Shown here piece after piece: positions 10,286 through 20,011 of a stretch of 64,000 bases of DNA. The stretch spans positions 5,270,001-5,334,000 of the forward strand of contig NW_025408671.1 in NCBI RefSeq assembly GCF_020360975.1. The letters run 5' to 3'. The notes below the pieces were generated by a model. The model did not search any database and was not told the origin of the DNA. It was given only the letters and a program-made list of their open reading frames with translations. Each line of letters starts with the position of its first letter. The first letter of the stretch is position 1. This DNA is from Hirsutella rhossiliensis (taxonomy: Eukaryota; Ascomycota; Sordariomycetes; Hypocreales; Ophiocordycipitaceae). The position numbers were made by a program, and so were the translations under genes.

Positions 10286-11619
10286 ATGGAGACGCCGGCT
10301 GAGGCCGTGATCATGGTGGGGCGAAGCGCGTCGCCTGCGTCGACACCCGCGAAAAGATCGACACGCGTCGTGAGGCCAAGCACCAAAATTCGAAGCCGCG
10401 CGACAGCCCGACGATCTGGCGGAGAAGACAACACGCGCAACTAGGCTTGCAACGCGCATTGCCTCGGACGATGTCGCCATCAGTGACGCGACTGAGCGGC
10501 GCAAAGTTGCCAGCAGCAGCAGTGGCGCGAACGAAGGCCGAGCCATGCTCCAGAAAGTTCTCGAACTCTTGAGCGAGTCACGTCAAGAAACGCAAAGCTC
10601 AGCCGAGCGATAGATCCGCAAAACGAGATCATATCAAGCAACAGCAGATGATCCAGGAAATGGATCAACAAGGGAAAGAGATGAGAGATGAGCTTCGTCA
10701 CATCCGAGCGCAGTTAGAGACCCTGGCTACGCCCGCATCTTCTCTGCAGAGCAGTCCGCAGATGTCGTATGCGAGCGCTGCAGGGTCACCGCCGACGATC
10801 CAGACAAGGAACCGGGGCACCGTACCAGCAGCTAAATCGGCACGAACAGCCGTCAGCGATAGTCTCTACTGTACGGTGGACACATCACGAGTCGAAGAAG
10901 CGAACAGGTGCCAGACGCAGATCGGCAACATCCGAAAGGCCATAGAGAGCGACATGGGAAAGAGTCAGAGGCAGGAGACTTGGAAATGCGCAGCGGTCGT
11001 GACAGACGCTCGAAACCCCGACCGGATCAAAATTTTATGCAGAGACCAAACCGAGTTGAAGCAGGTCAAGGAAGCAGCGCAGAAGACGGTAACTTCGGGA
11101 GCCAGGGTACTGAGAGGTCAGCTTTACCCTGTCAAAGTCGACAACACCAAGCGTACCGCAGTGCTGGACGCCGAAGGCAACGTTCTGCCGGGCGCAGCTG
11201 AGGCGCTCGGAGCCGAGAATTACGTCACGATTGCCAAGATCACCTGGCTTAGCAACAGAGAGAAAGCCAAAGCGTACGGGTCAATGGTGATCTATGTCAC
11301 TAAAGAGAGTGACGCGCAAAGACTTCTGGACGGCGTGTGGTTCGATGTTGCGGGAGAGTCCGCCTGCACCAATGTTTTTGAACGCCGCGTAGGACCGATT
11401 CAGTGCTTCAACTGTCAAGAGATGGGACACAAGGCGTTTTCATGCAAGAAGCCGCAAAGATGTGGCAGATGCGCGAAAGCAGAACATCACCACAGAGAAT
11501 GCAAGGAGACAGTGCCAAAGTGCGTGCCCTGCGGTGGACCACACGAATCGTACAGCCGGAACTGTCGGGCGCGGAACCCTGGGGATGAGACGCAGGCAGC
11601 GTCTGGCCCTTCGGGCTAA
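10286..11619 (+). pseudogene. Tad1-like LINE ORF1 (gag-like, three zinc knuckles)
   Basis: A non-LTR retrotransposon ORF1, the RNA-binding protein that packages element RNA. It begins METPAEAVIMVGRSASPAST at 10286; frame changes near 10440 and 10610 lead into 10648-11619. After a coiled region (IQEMDQQGKEMRDELRHIRA) and a central domain come three Cys/His knuckles: CFNCQEMGHKAFSC, CGRCAKAEHHHREC and CVPCGGPHESYSRNC. It stops at 11619. The expected ORF2 (endonuclease-RT) is absent downstream, so this is a deletion derivative. An endonuclease fragment from a similar LINE lies at 42385-42609. Confidence 0.8.
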
Positions 11620-11935
11620 GCAGCGGAAGTGAGAATCCACTTAGGATCGATTATGGCACTAACCTTCAACAATACTAACACACAGGTATTCGACTTCGAT
11701 TTCGACAGACCGCGCTTCAGCTGCTGAAGGTAGGACGCTGAACACTTGGAGAAATTGGCCTTCAAGCAGGCCTGTCACGGAGAGAGTAGCGGCGAGGTTG
11801 GTGTAGCGTATGCTGACCCGTGGGGCTTAAGGTGTTACGCATTAATGTATTGAAATGTCAGTAGCTTTTACGTCTAGGCCCTATAGGAGAAATCCTCCGG
11901 GTGAAATACACATACATACATACATTGTGTGACAG
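11620..11935 (+). other. Non-coding tail after LINE ORF1
   Basis: No ORF2-like coding sequence. Near 11905-11928 there is a short (ACAT)n run (ATACACATACATACATACAT), which could be the simple-repeat 3' tail of the LINE and would mark its end. No target duplication could be identified. Confidence 0.4.
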
Positions 11936-12453
11936 CTTCTCGTGATATTCTCTGCCGCTACCGCCGCCTACGCCGCTATGAAGTCAGTGTAGGTACTACC
12001 GAGAATTTAACACTGAAAAGGACCCTGAAGACGCCTGCCACGCTGCTGGCAAGGCACAAGGGTACTTACTCCCTGATAATTCATTCAGCAGTTTTGTTGG
12101 AATACTAACCTGCTGAGTAACCCGTGCAATCGGGATACCATCACGGTTCATGCACGACTCCCACGTGACACCCTACCCCGCGATCAGGGCACGCAGCCCC
12201 GGCTGCATGCCCCCATTACCGGGTGCACATTCCGTTTCTTGTGAATAGCTTCCTCTTCCCTAGTTAGTTACAATTGAAGTCATCACCGGTTACCCTACCT
12301 GTCGTGACTGTGACTCAGCCTACAGCTTGTGCGCATGCGTATCTGTAGGCACATAGGTGCCTACCATCAAGTTTCCCAATATTATGAGGGTTTGGTCCAG
12401 ACAGGGATTATAAGTTTTTCCAGATCTGATTGGTTCAGATTTTGTATGGTCCA
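11936..12453. other. Stretch without recognised genes
   Basis: I see no supported coding region, RNA gene or paired repeat ends here. The sequence is moderately GC-rich with short stop-filled frames. Confidence 0.5.
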
Positions 12454-12768
12454 ATGCAAAACGAGGCGCAACTGGACGACGCTGCCCAAAAAGTGGAGCC
12501 TAATTATCTAGCAGCCCCTGAGTTGTTCTATTTTGCTTCGCATGGGAACTTCCTTCACGCAACTCCTCTTCACGTCTGTGCCCGCTGTGGCGAGAAGAAA
12601 CCCGTCGGCGACTTCGTAAGTAAACGAAAATCTGAAGGCTGCCTGAAATTAGATGGACTCCATCACCGCCGGCTAATGCAAAGGTTTCTGTTGGGCTTGT
12701 CTCTTGCACAGCGTCTGATGAGTCTTAGCGACACTGAACCAATCATACACTCAATTCAGAGTCAATAA
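12454..12768 (+). CDS. Small hypothetical protein with a CxxC motif (uncertain)
   Basis: The ATG at 12454 opens a 104-codon frame: MQNEAQLDDAAQKVEPNYLA, then HVCARCGEKKPVGDF. A canonical donor GTAAGT at 12616 and acceptor CACAG ending at 12711 would remove a 96-nt in-frame intron (branch-like CTAATGC inside) and leave a 72-aa protein. One CxxC pair alone does not define a domain. Could be a gene fragment; no homology recognised. Confidence 0.3.
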   Translation: MQNEAQLDDAAQKVEPNYLAAPELFYFASHGNFLHATPLHVCARCGEKKPVGDFVSKRKSEGCLKLDGLHHRRLMQRFLLGLSLAQRLMSLSDTEPIIHSIQSQ

Positions 12769-13077
12769 TGTTCTAAGCTTCAGTTCTCATTGGTCAGAGT
12801 CGCTCATAATGGGAAGAGTCTGTTCACAAGCTCTAAATCGCGAAGTGGACGCTGGACAAGCTCTGTGATCGATAATCCCACAAGACGTGCATAAACTCGT
12901 CATACAAAGGCTCTGCCCGGTATCAAAATTCTCCCCAAACGGAGTACTCATTTCTTTAGGAGCTGAATCCTTCCGCCTTACGGCAGCAAACCAACTCAAA
13001 CGGGAATATGTGCTTCAACATAATAAGCCAGTTGGGACAACAAAGGGGCACGTTGGCGACCATTAGCCCCCCCTTGG

Positions 13078-13267
13078 TGTGAAAGGCCTCTAGTGAGTTG
13101 ATACAACTAACTAGTCCCTATGCTGTTTACTATCAAGATAGAGAAGAAAGAAAGAAAGAAAGAGAATCTACTACATGAGAGCACAATAGCATTTTATAGC
13201 TTCGAGCCAATGGAAGGTTCTAGAAGCTAGGCGGCGCAGCCGCCGTTAAAGCGGCTTGCCCGTTACA
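13078..13267 (-). repeat. Solo LTR (190 bp), perfect TSD CTTGG
   Basis: On the minus strand it starts TGTAACGGGC and ends CTTTCACA; CTTGG is present on both sides (13073-13077 and 13268-13272). It has a TATAAAATG box and a (GAAA)n tract (13141-13165) where LTR promoters often carry pyrimidine runs. No internal region remains, as expected after LTR-LTR recombination. Confidence 0.88.
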
Positions 13268-13460
13268 CTTGGAGTCCGGAGTAGAGTCGCATGTCAACGA
13301 CCTCAACACACCAGCTTACTGTGCCGTACCTGCTGTTGTTTGTCGAGCTGCAGAGCTTTTGCTTGTTGATAATTTGGGTGCCATAATCTTGGACATGGCT
13401 TGGCGGGCAAGGAGCCGGAAAAGCCCGTATCGCAAAAGAGTCAATTTTCCCCCCTAACTT

Positions 13461-14423
13461 ATGTGTACCTCAAGAGCACCGTTGCAGGTCAGACGGTGTC
13501 AGCGCCGCCGAAAAGCAGTATTTCTGGGGGCTGGCACGGGCGACAAACCTTGCCGCAGCTCAACGTCATCGCCGCGGTTGGTGCACATGTACCTGGAAGT
13601 AATGTCACTGAAGTGCGCCAAAAAAAAGGGACGCTCTTTGGTGACGCAAGTTTTGGTCCATGGCCATTCTCTCGCGGGCCACTCCGAGACCCCGCGGCTC
13701 CCACCTTTCCGTCCCCTCTTCTTCTCTCTAGCTATACTTTGGAATACTTTGACGCTATCTCGGCCACAGCGCCACAATCGAGCTGCTGCCTCAAGATGCC
13801 CCGTTCGCCATGGCAACCTTCAACATTTTGTCTGCGTAGCCAAGCAAGACAAAAACGCCCTACATCTAAACATGCTAGAAACGGACGATGAGCCAATTTA
13901 CCTGGGTACACGAAGCTGCCTGCATGGATTTGTGGCGCCTGTATCTGTCACCGCTGCGACCACAGGCAAAAACATTGGCTCAAAAGGTAGCCACGATTCG
14001 CTTCCTTGCCGAACCGATGATTCTCTCCACCGAGCAAACACGGCTTCAGGAACCCTAGGTGACGCAGGCTTGTCCCGCCGCCGTCGACGACCGAAACCGA
14101 AACCGAAATCACCCCGCAGCTTGATGATTCCTTACGAGCTTCGAAATAAATATGTCGAATTGGGCTGGGCAAAGACCTCGGAGGAAAAAAGGCGGCGGCC
14201 CGCAGTTTTCGGGTTCTTTGATGGAGCAGGCCGGTTCTGTCGCCGGCTGGGCCGCGGAGTACCTGACTCCCCAATGGACTTGCCTTCATCTGTGCCCATT
14301 GCCCATGACAAAATTGCATACCGCCCGTTATTTGCAGGATTGTCGCACAAGCAAGTGCGGACAGAGGTGTTGCAACGTTTGGTCAGAAGATATGGTTCCG
14401 ATTTGGAACTCGGCGAAATATGA
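13461..14423 (+). CDS. Open frame of 320 codons, function unknown (doubtful)
   Basis: An uninterrupted frame from an ATG at 13461, rich in Arg/Ser/Pro with a KPKPKSPRS patch and an ordered-looking end (LSHKQVRTEVLQRLVRRYGS). No family, signal peptide or clear promoter is recognised. An overlapping frame at 13400-13891 is also open, so part of this may be chance in GC-rich DNA or decayed Crypton sequence, since it sits downstream of the recombinase fragment. Confidence 0.2.
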   Translation: MCTSRAPLQVRRCQRRRKAVFLGAGTGDKPCRSSTSSPRLVHMYLEVMSLKCAKKKGRSLVTQVLVHGHSLAGHSETPRLPPFRPLFFSLAILWNTLTLSRPQRHNRAAASRCPVRHGNLQHFVCVAKQDKNALHLNMLETDDEPIYLGTRSCLHGFVAPVSVTAATTGKNIGSKGSHDSLPCRTDDSLHRANTASGTLGDAGLSRRRRRPKPKPKSPRSLMIPYELRNKYVELGWAKTSEEKRRRPAVFGFFDGAGRFCRRLGRGVPDSPMDLPSSVPIAHDKIAYRPLFAGLSHKQVRTEVLQRLVRRYGSDLELGEI

Positions 14424-14529
14424 CGAATGTCGTCTTCCCAGCGGCAGACAGTTCTTCGATCAGACGGCGGGTTCTTGGACTCTGGAGTGTTGTTGCCCTT
14501 GGCAGGCTTGTGGAGTCAAAAAGCTGTCT

Positions 14530-15360
14530 TTATTTAGAGCTAACTTTCTCTGGTCTGGACATAGTGCACCACTTCTTGACCATGCTCAAAGGTTCCAACG
14601 TGGGCAAGGGCACGGGCATCTGGGCCATCGACACTGGAATATTTGGTGAGTGAAAGGGTCGATGCACCCTCTGAGTTATGGGATCCTGGTGAATGCCATC
14701 ACGCTTACCTTGAGGCTCTTTCGCCGATCGGCGGAGCACCTTCGTTTCATACCAGTCTTCGCTTCTTTGGAAGACGGGAAACCTTTCCGCCTTTTCTACC
14801 TGCCAGCGCCAGAAAAGCCAGAACGCGAGGGCGCCGATGAGACAAGACCTGGGATCTCGATGCCGCAGAGCAGATCCATACTCCATGCGGCCGTGCTGGT
14901 TGGTCTTCCTACAGTTCATCACGACAACCAGCGCCTTTGTGGTATACCCCTGGGCCTTGAAGCCCTCGTTGGGTAAGTCCAGGGGAAAGCAGTCTGCCAA
15001 CTCCATCGGCAGGCGGTTGCCAGACCGCAGTAGCATGTGGTTCCCGAGCAGAAAGTCCACCTGCGTCCTCAGGGCGCAGGCGATCTCTTTCCTCTCGGAC
15101 CATGCCACGTTGGTGTGGTCGGGTATCTGCGCCGGCGCATACACATCTCTCAGAGTTCCAACTCCCCTGTCCATGTACTCCTTCCTCTTCCGGCTCCAAG
15201 TCGTTGCAAGAATGCTGCGTTTGAGCGCCTTCAGTGCCACTCCCTGTGGCCGGGCCGCAGGATTGACCCCCCGGCTCTTCTGCTCGTCGTAAAGCTTAGG
15301 TCCTTGGCCCTCACTGGCGTAATACGCTGAATCCGCATCAACGTCTCGTGTACGACACAT
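14530..15360 (-). pseudogene. Crypton/Ndc10-like tyrosine recombinase fragment
   Basis: The 276-codon minus-strand frame carries the CBF3/Ndc10 domain-2 core found in Crypton-type tyrosine recombinases: GPKLYDEQKSRGVNP, KRKEYMDRGVGTLRDVYAPA, the active-site Arg region LLRSGNRLPMELADCFPLDL, CRKTNQHGRMEYGSALRH and IGALAFWLFWRW. After about residue 200 the family pattern decays, and the expected late region with the catalytic Tyr is not recognisable (a second frame near 14640 keeps only weak traces), so the enzyme is truncated. Its N-terminus abuts a Pif1-like helicase on the other strand. Fold assignment is from family knowledge; loss of function is inferred from the missing C-terminus. Confidence 0.75.
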
Positions 15361-17112
15361 TTATGGGTCACTTCCAGGCGCAAGATCCTACTCAAATCCT
15401 TCTCCACGTTGATGGTGGTGGTGGTACAGGCAAGTCATTCCTTATCAAGATGCTTTCATCCCATCTTCAGGCAGCCGCCGACCGAATCTTAGCCCTATTT
15501 GCCGCGTGGCGCCAACAGGCGTTGCGAGTAACCAGATACAGGGCAGCACCATTCATTCGTTGCTACGCCTCCCAGGACCGGTAGGTCTCGCGAAGAGAGG
15601 ATGCAAGTGATGAATTCATTAAGTTGCTCCCCCTTTTTTCCCTCCTCTTCTCTAACAAAAGCGACTTCTTATAGTTCTGTCACCTGTGGCTGCCTTGGGG
15701 TGGCGATGTCGCCACCCAGGCTGCCTAGATGACGTTGTCATCTAGATGGTTCGATACCACGACTTAACTCCGACATTATTCATCCTTCTCAGTCATCTTT
15801 GCTAGAGTCAGTCCGAATAGGTAGCCTTCGGACCTAGATCGTCAACCCGTTTTCACGACAGTAAGAGGTACTTTTACCGACCTTCCCCCAACCGACGCAG
15901 CCGCCCTTCAGTCCCGCCTACGGTACATCAAATACCTCGTTATCGATGAAAAGAGCATGCTAGGGCTTGAGCAGCTCGCGCGGATCGATTCCCGTCTGCG
16001 GCAGGCCTTTGCACAGCGTAACCTCGAGTTCTTTGGTGGTGTGAGCATCCTGCTGGTGGGCGATTTCTTCCAGTTACCACCAGTCCGACAGAAGCCCCTG
16101 TATTCGACTAGCACCAGCCTGTCTTCGTTGGAAAGGAGAGGGCAGGTGGCCTACCGGCTATTTGACCGCACCGTCTTCCTGACCACGGTACAGCGCCAGG
16201 CTGGTGATGATCCGGCCCGGTTCCGTCAGGCGTTGCAGGAACTGCGTGAAATCAAGCTGTCTATACCATCCTGGAACCTCCTTAGCGATCGGGTTCAGGC
16301 CAGGCCATCGCAGAGCGAGGTTGACAGCTTCAAGACCGCTTTGCGAGTGTATTCTACAAAGGCTCGGGTCAACGAATACAACCACGAGCATATGGTGCAC
16401 CTCAACGCCCCGGCGATCCAGGTGGAGGCAAAGAATCAGGGCAAGGGTGCGGTGCAGGCACCAAGCGACAACGCTGGCAATCTAACTAACAAGTTCCCTG
16501 TTGCTAAGGGCACCAGGGTGATGCTCACGATTAATCTGTGGCAGCCAGCTGGCCTAGTTAACGGTGCCCAGGGTACTGTCTGTAACTTATATGATATCGC
16601 CTGGAACGCAGGCGCCGACCCATTGGAAGAATCCCCAGCTGTTATTATGGTGGACTTTGATAGCTACGATGGACCGCCATATCTAACAACTAACGAGGGC
16701 AGGAACATCTCACCTATCCTCCCAGTCAGGCGTGATTTCCTTGTGGACAACGAGACCTGCGCTCGCAAGCAGTTTCCCCTGATCGTGGCGTTTGCTATCA
16801 CTGTCCACAAATGCCAGAGCCTAACGAAGGATAAAATAGTTACTGATCTCGCTACACGCGACTTCCAGGCCGGTATTAGCTATGTTGCCGTCTCACGGGT
16901 TACCTCGCTCCAAGGCTTACTCCTTGAAGCGCCTTTCGATCGTCAGAGCCTCTATAACCACACGCCGACGGAAGGTTATACGCCTGCGTTTCCTACGTAC
17001 TGCATTCACGGCTAACTATGAGACAGGGATGAAGATGCGCCTCGCTGACCAACAACGGCGTCAGGGTCAACAGCTGAGCGATCCACCGTATCCACCACTC
17101 TACCGTCACTAA
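15298..17112 (+). pseudogene. Pif1-like DNA helicase, split by a solo LTR and frameshifted
   Basis: SF1B helicase. After a stop at about 15298, the frame RNTLNPHQRLVYDTFMGHF opens helicase motif Q. Walker A GGGGTGKS lies near 15420. A frame change near 15500 precedes APTGVASNQIQGSTIHSLL. At 15586 a 275-bp LTR interrupts the gene; reading resumes at 15863 (RGTFTDLPPTDAAALQSRLR), then Walker B VIDEKSM, LLVGDFFQLPPV, and late motifs FAITVHKCQS and YVAVSRVTS near 16790-16910. A last frame change near 16980 leads to the natural C-terminus MRLADQQRRQGQQL..., ending at 17112. The start codon is missing, so the N-terminus is truncated. Standalone Pif1-like genes of this type are common in transposon-rich fungal DNA. 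Confidence 0.85.
15586..15860 (-). repeat. Solo copia LTR inside the Pif1 gene
   Basis: On the minus strand it starts TGTCGTGAAAAC and ends TCTTCGCGAGA, the same terminal pattern as the full-length copia LTR (TGTCGCGAAG...CTTCGTGAGA). Flanks GTAGG (15581-15585) and GTAAG (15861-15865) are a TSD with one mismatch. Removing it with one flank restores the helicase frame LLRLPGPV-RGTFTDL. Confidence 0.85.
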
Positions 17113-17551
17113 ACGTCGTCTTCTACAAGCTACAGGGAAGGGTGAGGTACGATATAGGGTATATAGTTAGGTTGGGCCTACCAGGAAGTGGTTCAAACAG
17201 CTGGTTGGCCGCTGCAGGCGGAAGGGGGTCCCCCCCTGACAAAGTCGAATGCAGGTATACGATATTCACCCTTCGGGCTGGATATTCAACCGTTGGGCCC
17301 CTTGCATTGGCAACTTAACGGGTGTTCGAAGTATTTTAATCGTCAAGTTTCGACCAACAATTATTGATAGATATCTGTATGCATCGAAGGTGGTCGTCAT
17401 CGAGACTCTCAGCTTGCGAGGATGCACCGGTATACTCGCCTCGTATGTGTTCAGGCAGATATTTAGTCCCAATCCGCGGCCGTCTAACAACATGCCCAAG
17501 ATGGCTCCTCAACTGGCTCCTCGTCCGCCTCAATTCGTCCTGCTCAGGAGT
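17113..17551. other. Intergenic, no feature seen
   Basis: Space between the Pif1 remnant and the 3' end of the M43-like gene. Several frames are open but none shows a domain; nothing supported. Confidence 0.5.
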
Positions 17552-18917
17552 CTAAAAGTGATAGACTTCGTTCTTCCAATACGCCCACCACCAAGAAGCC
17601 AAATCGTCGTCAAGCGACCGCCTCCGCCTCTCCGCCAGCTCACTCTCACTCTCACTCTCACTCTCTGAGTCCGTGATGCCGGCCTCCTCGTCGGTCTGCG
17701 GCTGCACCCGCGCATTCTCGCACTCGATCCACGTGTTGTTGCTCGTGTACTTCTCGCCCGTGTTGGCCGCCTTCCAGGTGCCAAAGTAGCAGTAGATGAA
17801 GGTGCTGCAGTGGTCCTCGCGCGTCTCGAGCGTCACGTTGGCCTCGTGCGGCAGGCACTCCACCAGCGCCGCCATCATGCTCTTGGGCTTCGCGTAGTAC
17901 GGCAGCTTTCCCTCTGTCTCTCTCTTGAGGGGCGTGATGGGCGCTAGGGGAGGGGTCGTCGGGACGCGGTGCGGTTCGCGGAGAGCTCGCCATCGCTTGT
18001 GCATCCGGCGGCCTTGGCCGGGTGTGAACTCGGTCTTGCAGGAGCTGTCTCTGGTGTCAGCCTCGGTCCAAAGCTTCCAGCCATGGTGTCTTGCTGCTTA
18101 CTCGCTGGTAGGGCTCATAAAGTTGTGGATGGGGTCGAGGCCGGGCTGATCCGGGCACGAGTCCAGACCGACAGGGCAGATGCCAAGTGACTCATCCCTC
18201 ATTGCAGCCGGCGTATCATCCACATAGTCGCCCTGGCCGCTGCACCTTACGCGGGACGTTCCGAGCAGCCCGAGCCAGTATCCGATGCCACGGACCGCCG
18301 CCTTGCCCTCCCACGTGGCGGCATCCCATCCCGGCCCGCCGGGGACCGTGTGAGCTGCGATGATGGCGCCGTCGACCCTGTACGTGCCCAGGTCCCGGGG
18401 TATCCGATCCGGCGAGTACAAGAGGCCCGTTGTCGTCGGATCGTCGCTGAAGCGCTCGATAAAGTACAGGTTGAGCGTGCGGGCATCGCCGCGGTTGGAT
18501 TTCCACATCATGCGCATCTCATCGATGCCCTGGCCCCAAAGGGTGTCGATGATGTGCTCCGTCTCGACAAGAGCAAAGGATATGTTGTGCGGCGCGAAGC
18601 TGCGATTGATGATGTCCATCTGCCCGTCCAGAGCCTTTTCCTATAGAGTAAAGACGTGTCAGAATGCCATTGACACATTCATTATGCGGTGAACAAAGTC
18701 TTACGCTGAGATGCTTGCCGCCCGGGGTGGCGACGAGATGTGCCGACACGTTCACGGTGAATGGAACAAGGTCCTCGAACTCACCCGCCTCGGGTCGTGG
18801 GGCGAGCGTTGCGCCTTCGCTGGCAATCAGCGCCGGCGGGACATCGTCGCCCATGCCATAGTTCAACGCAACCGAAGCCGCAAGGCCGGCCATCAGGGCC
18901 TGAATCCAACAACGCAT
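17552..18917 (-). CDS. Secreted M43-type metalloprotease homologue lacking its zinc site
   Basis: Three exons: 18917-18705, 18640-18102, 18050-17552 (416 aa). Introns are 64 and 51 nt with GTAAG donors, AG acceptors and CTGAC branch sites. A signal peptide (MRCWIQALMAGLAASVAL) leads into an M43/pappalysin-like fold: MDIINRSFAPHNISFALVET, CSGQGDYVDDTP, CPVGLDSCPDQPGLDPIHNF, CKTEFTPGQGRRMHKRW. Active relatives carry HExxHxxGxxH; here residues 188-198 read RGIGYWLGLLG, so all three His ligands and the catalytic Glu are gone while the surrounding residues are kept. It should be catalytically dead; the intact reading frame suggests a retained non-enzymatic extracellular role. The C-terminal extension (ECLPHEANVTLETREDHCST...) ends with an acidic (ES)n repeat made by a microsatellite. 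TATA at 19020-19033. Confidence 0.85.
17638..17667. repeat. CTCACT/CTCTCA microsatellite within the M43-like CDS
   Basis: Tandem CTCACT units encode an alternating Ser/Glu stretch near the C-terminus of the M43-like protein on the minus strand. Repeat-number changes that are multiples of six would keep frame. Confidence 0.8.
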
Positions 18918-19019
18918 GGCAACGGTGGAATACGGGAGAAAAGGGGGAAATCTTCGTGATGGGTATACCTAGAGTATAGACTAGGTGATGTTCAGCTCGA
19001 GAACGGGAGGAACGGGGGC

Positions 19020-19033
19020 TTATATATATATGT
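19020..19033 (-). promoter_or_regulatory. TATA-like box of the M43-like gene
   Basis: TTATATATATATG lies about 105 nt upstream of the ATG at 18917 on the minus strand, a usual spacing for fungal core promoters. Confidence 0.5.
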
Positions 19034-19738
19034 CTCCTTGCCCACCATCACCTCCCCCGTGAGTGCTACCGGTAAACGATCCTCTGCTTTTCGTGGTGCC
19101 AACGCCCAATAGCCATGTTATGGCCTTGATTGGCTATAGTCTCCGCAGCATCCACATTCGGTTCCTACTCCCCCGAGAGGAACCTCCCAATCGAAGTTGG
19201 GTTCGCGGCCCGGCGCCGATGGGGTTTGATTCCCAGCCCACAGCTGTCGCGAAGTACGTCTGAGATCTTGAGCTCGGGGTGACCATAAGGGGTATACAGC
19301 TAAGGGCCCCGACGGGCCAGACAGAAAGGCAGTCTGCAGAGAGTTCTGAGGCTGCAGAAGGCTATTAGGAGACCGCATTAGGCAGCCACATAGGCTGTAG
19401 AGAGACTGCATATACGAGGGAAGCTGAAAGAGCTCTCAGCGACCAGGGAAAGTCAGTATGCAAAGGGGGGGCCCCCTAGATCTTGTACCTATACAACTGA
19501 AAGGGGGATATCGATAGGGAACCAAGGGATATATAAATAGGGAGTCTAGAAGAGGGCATTGCAAGAAGGGACAGACAAGAACAAAATACAACACAACACA
19601 CCCATCGTCGCACAATCAATGCCCAATTGCATGCTCTCTTCGTGAGAACAGCTCTCTGCACGTGCAAATATGCAGGGTTCTAAAGCAACAAAGTTTTCAG
19701 GTGCGATATTAATTTGGAGTTTTCCAATAGTTAGTTAT
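19034..19738. other. Gene-poor region, possible old LTR leader
   Basis: No supported gene. The sequence ATATATAAATAGGG near 19530, followed by A/C-rich leader-like DNA, could be the promoter part of a degraded LTR, but neither end can be placed. Short direct motifs (CTGCAGA, GTAGAGAGACTGCA) recur around 19330-19410. Confidence 0.35.
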
Positions 19739-20011
19739 TGTGGGAATGTAGCATATTGTCGGGAGGTCTGTACTGCAGTAACGCAATGGGTTGTATTCAA
19801 GATGTCTAGCTAGGAAGGTCTGTACTGCAGTAACGCAATGGGTTGTATTCAAGATGTCTAGCTAGGAAGGGAGGAAAGGGAATGAGGGGGCACACTACGT
19901 GCCCTTTATACACGGATCCCCGAGGTCCATACACGTGACGCTAAGGGTCACGTGTGCGTGTGTGCGCACCTCCCTTACAATCCTACTATAGCTATATGCT
20001 ACATTCCCACA
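19739..20011. repeat. LTR-like unit with 18-bp inverted ends (273 bp)
   Basis: Starts TGTGGGAATGTAGCATAT and ends with its exact inverse complement. TG...CA ends fit a copia LTR; a short non-autonomous DNA element is the alternative. Flanking five bases (GTTAT and CTAAT) do not match, so one flank has probably been rearranged. On its right it truncates a pogo transposase exactly at LIILDGHG. Confidence 0.6.
19764..19867. repeat. 52-bp tandem duplication inside the LTR-like unit
   Basis: Two adjacent copies beginning AGGTCTGTACTGCAG start at 19764 and 19816 and are essentially identical, a recent duplication within the unit. Confidence 0.9.

Noticed and set aside
13141..13165. Regulatory GAAA repeat
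   Set aside because: Part of the solo LTR at 13078-13267.
14643..15330. Plus-strand frames opposite the recombinase
   Set aside because: Only the minus strand shows the Ndc10/Crypton motifs.
17249..17668. 139-codon plus-strand frame over the M43 3' end
   Set aside because: Ends in the microsatellite; antisense to a well-supported exon.
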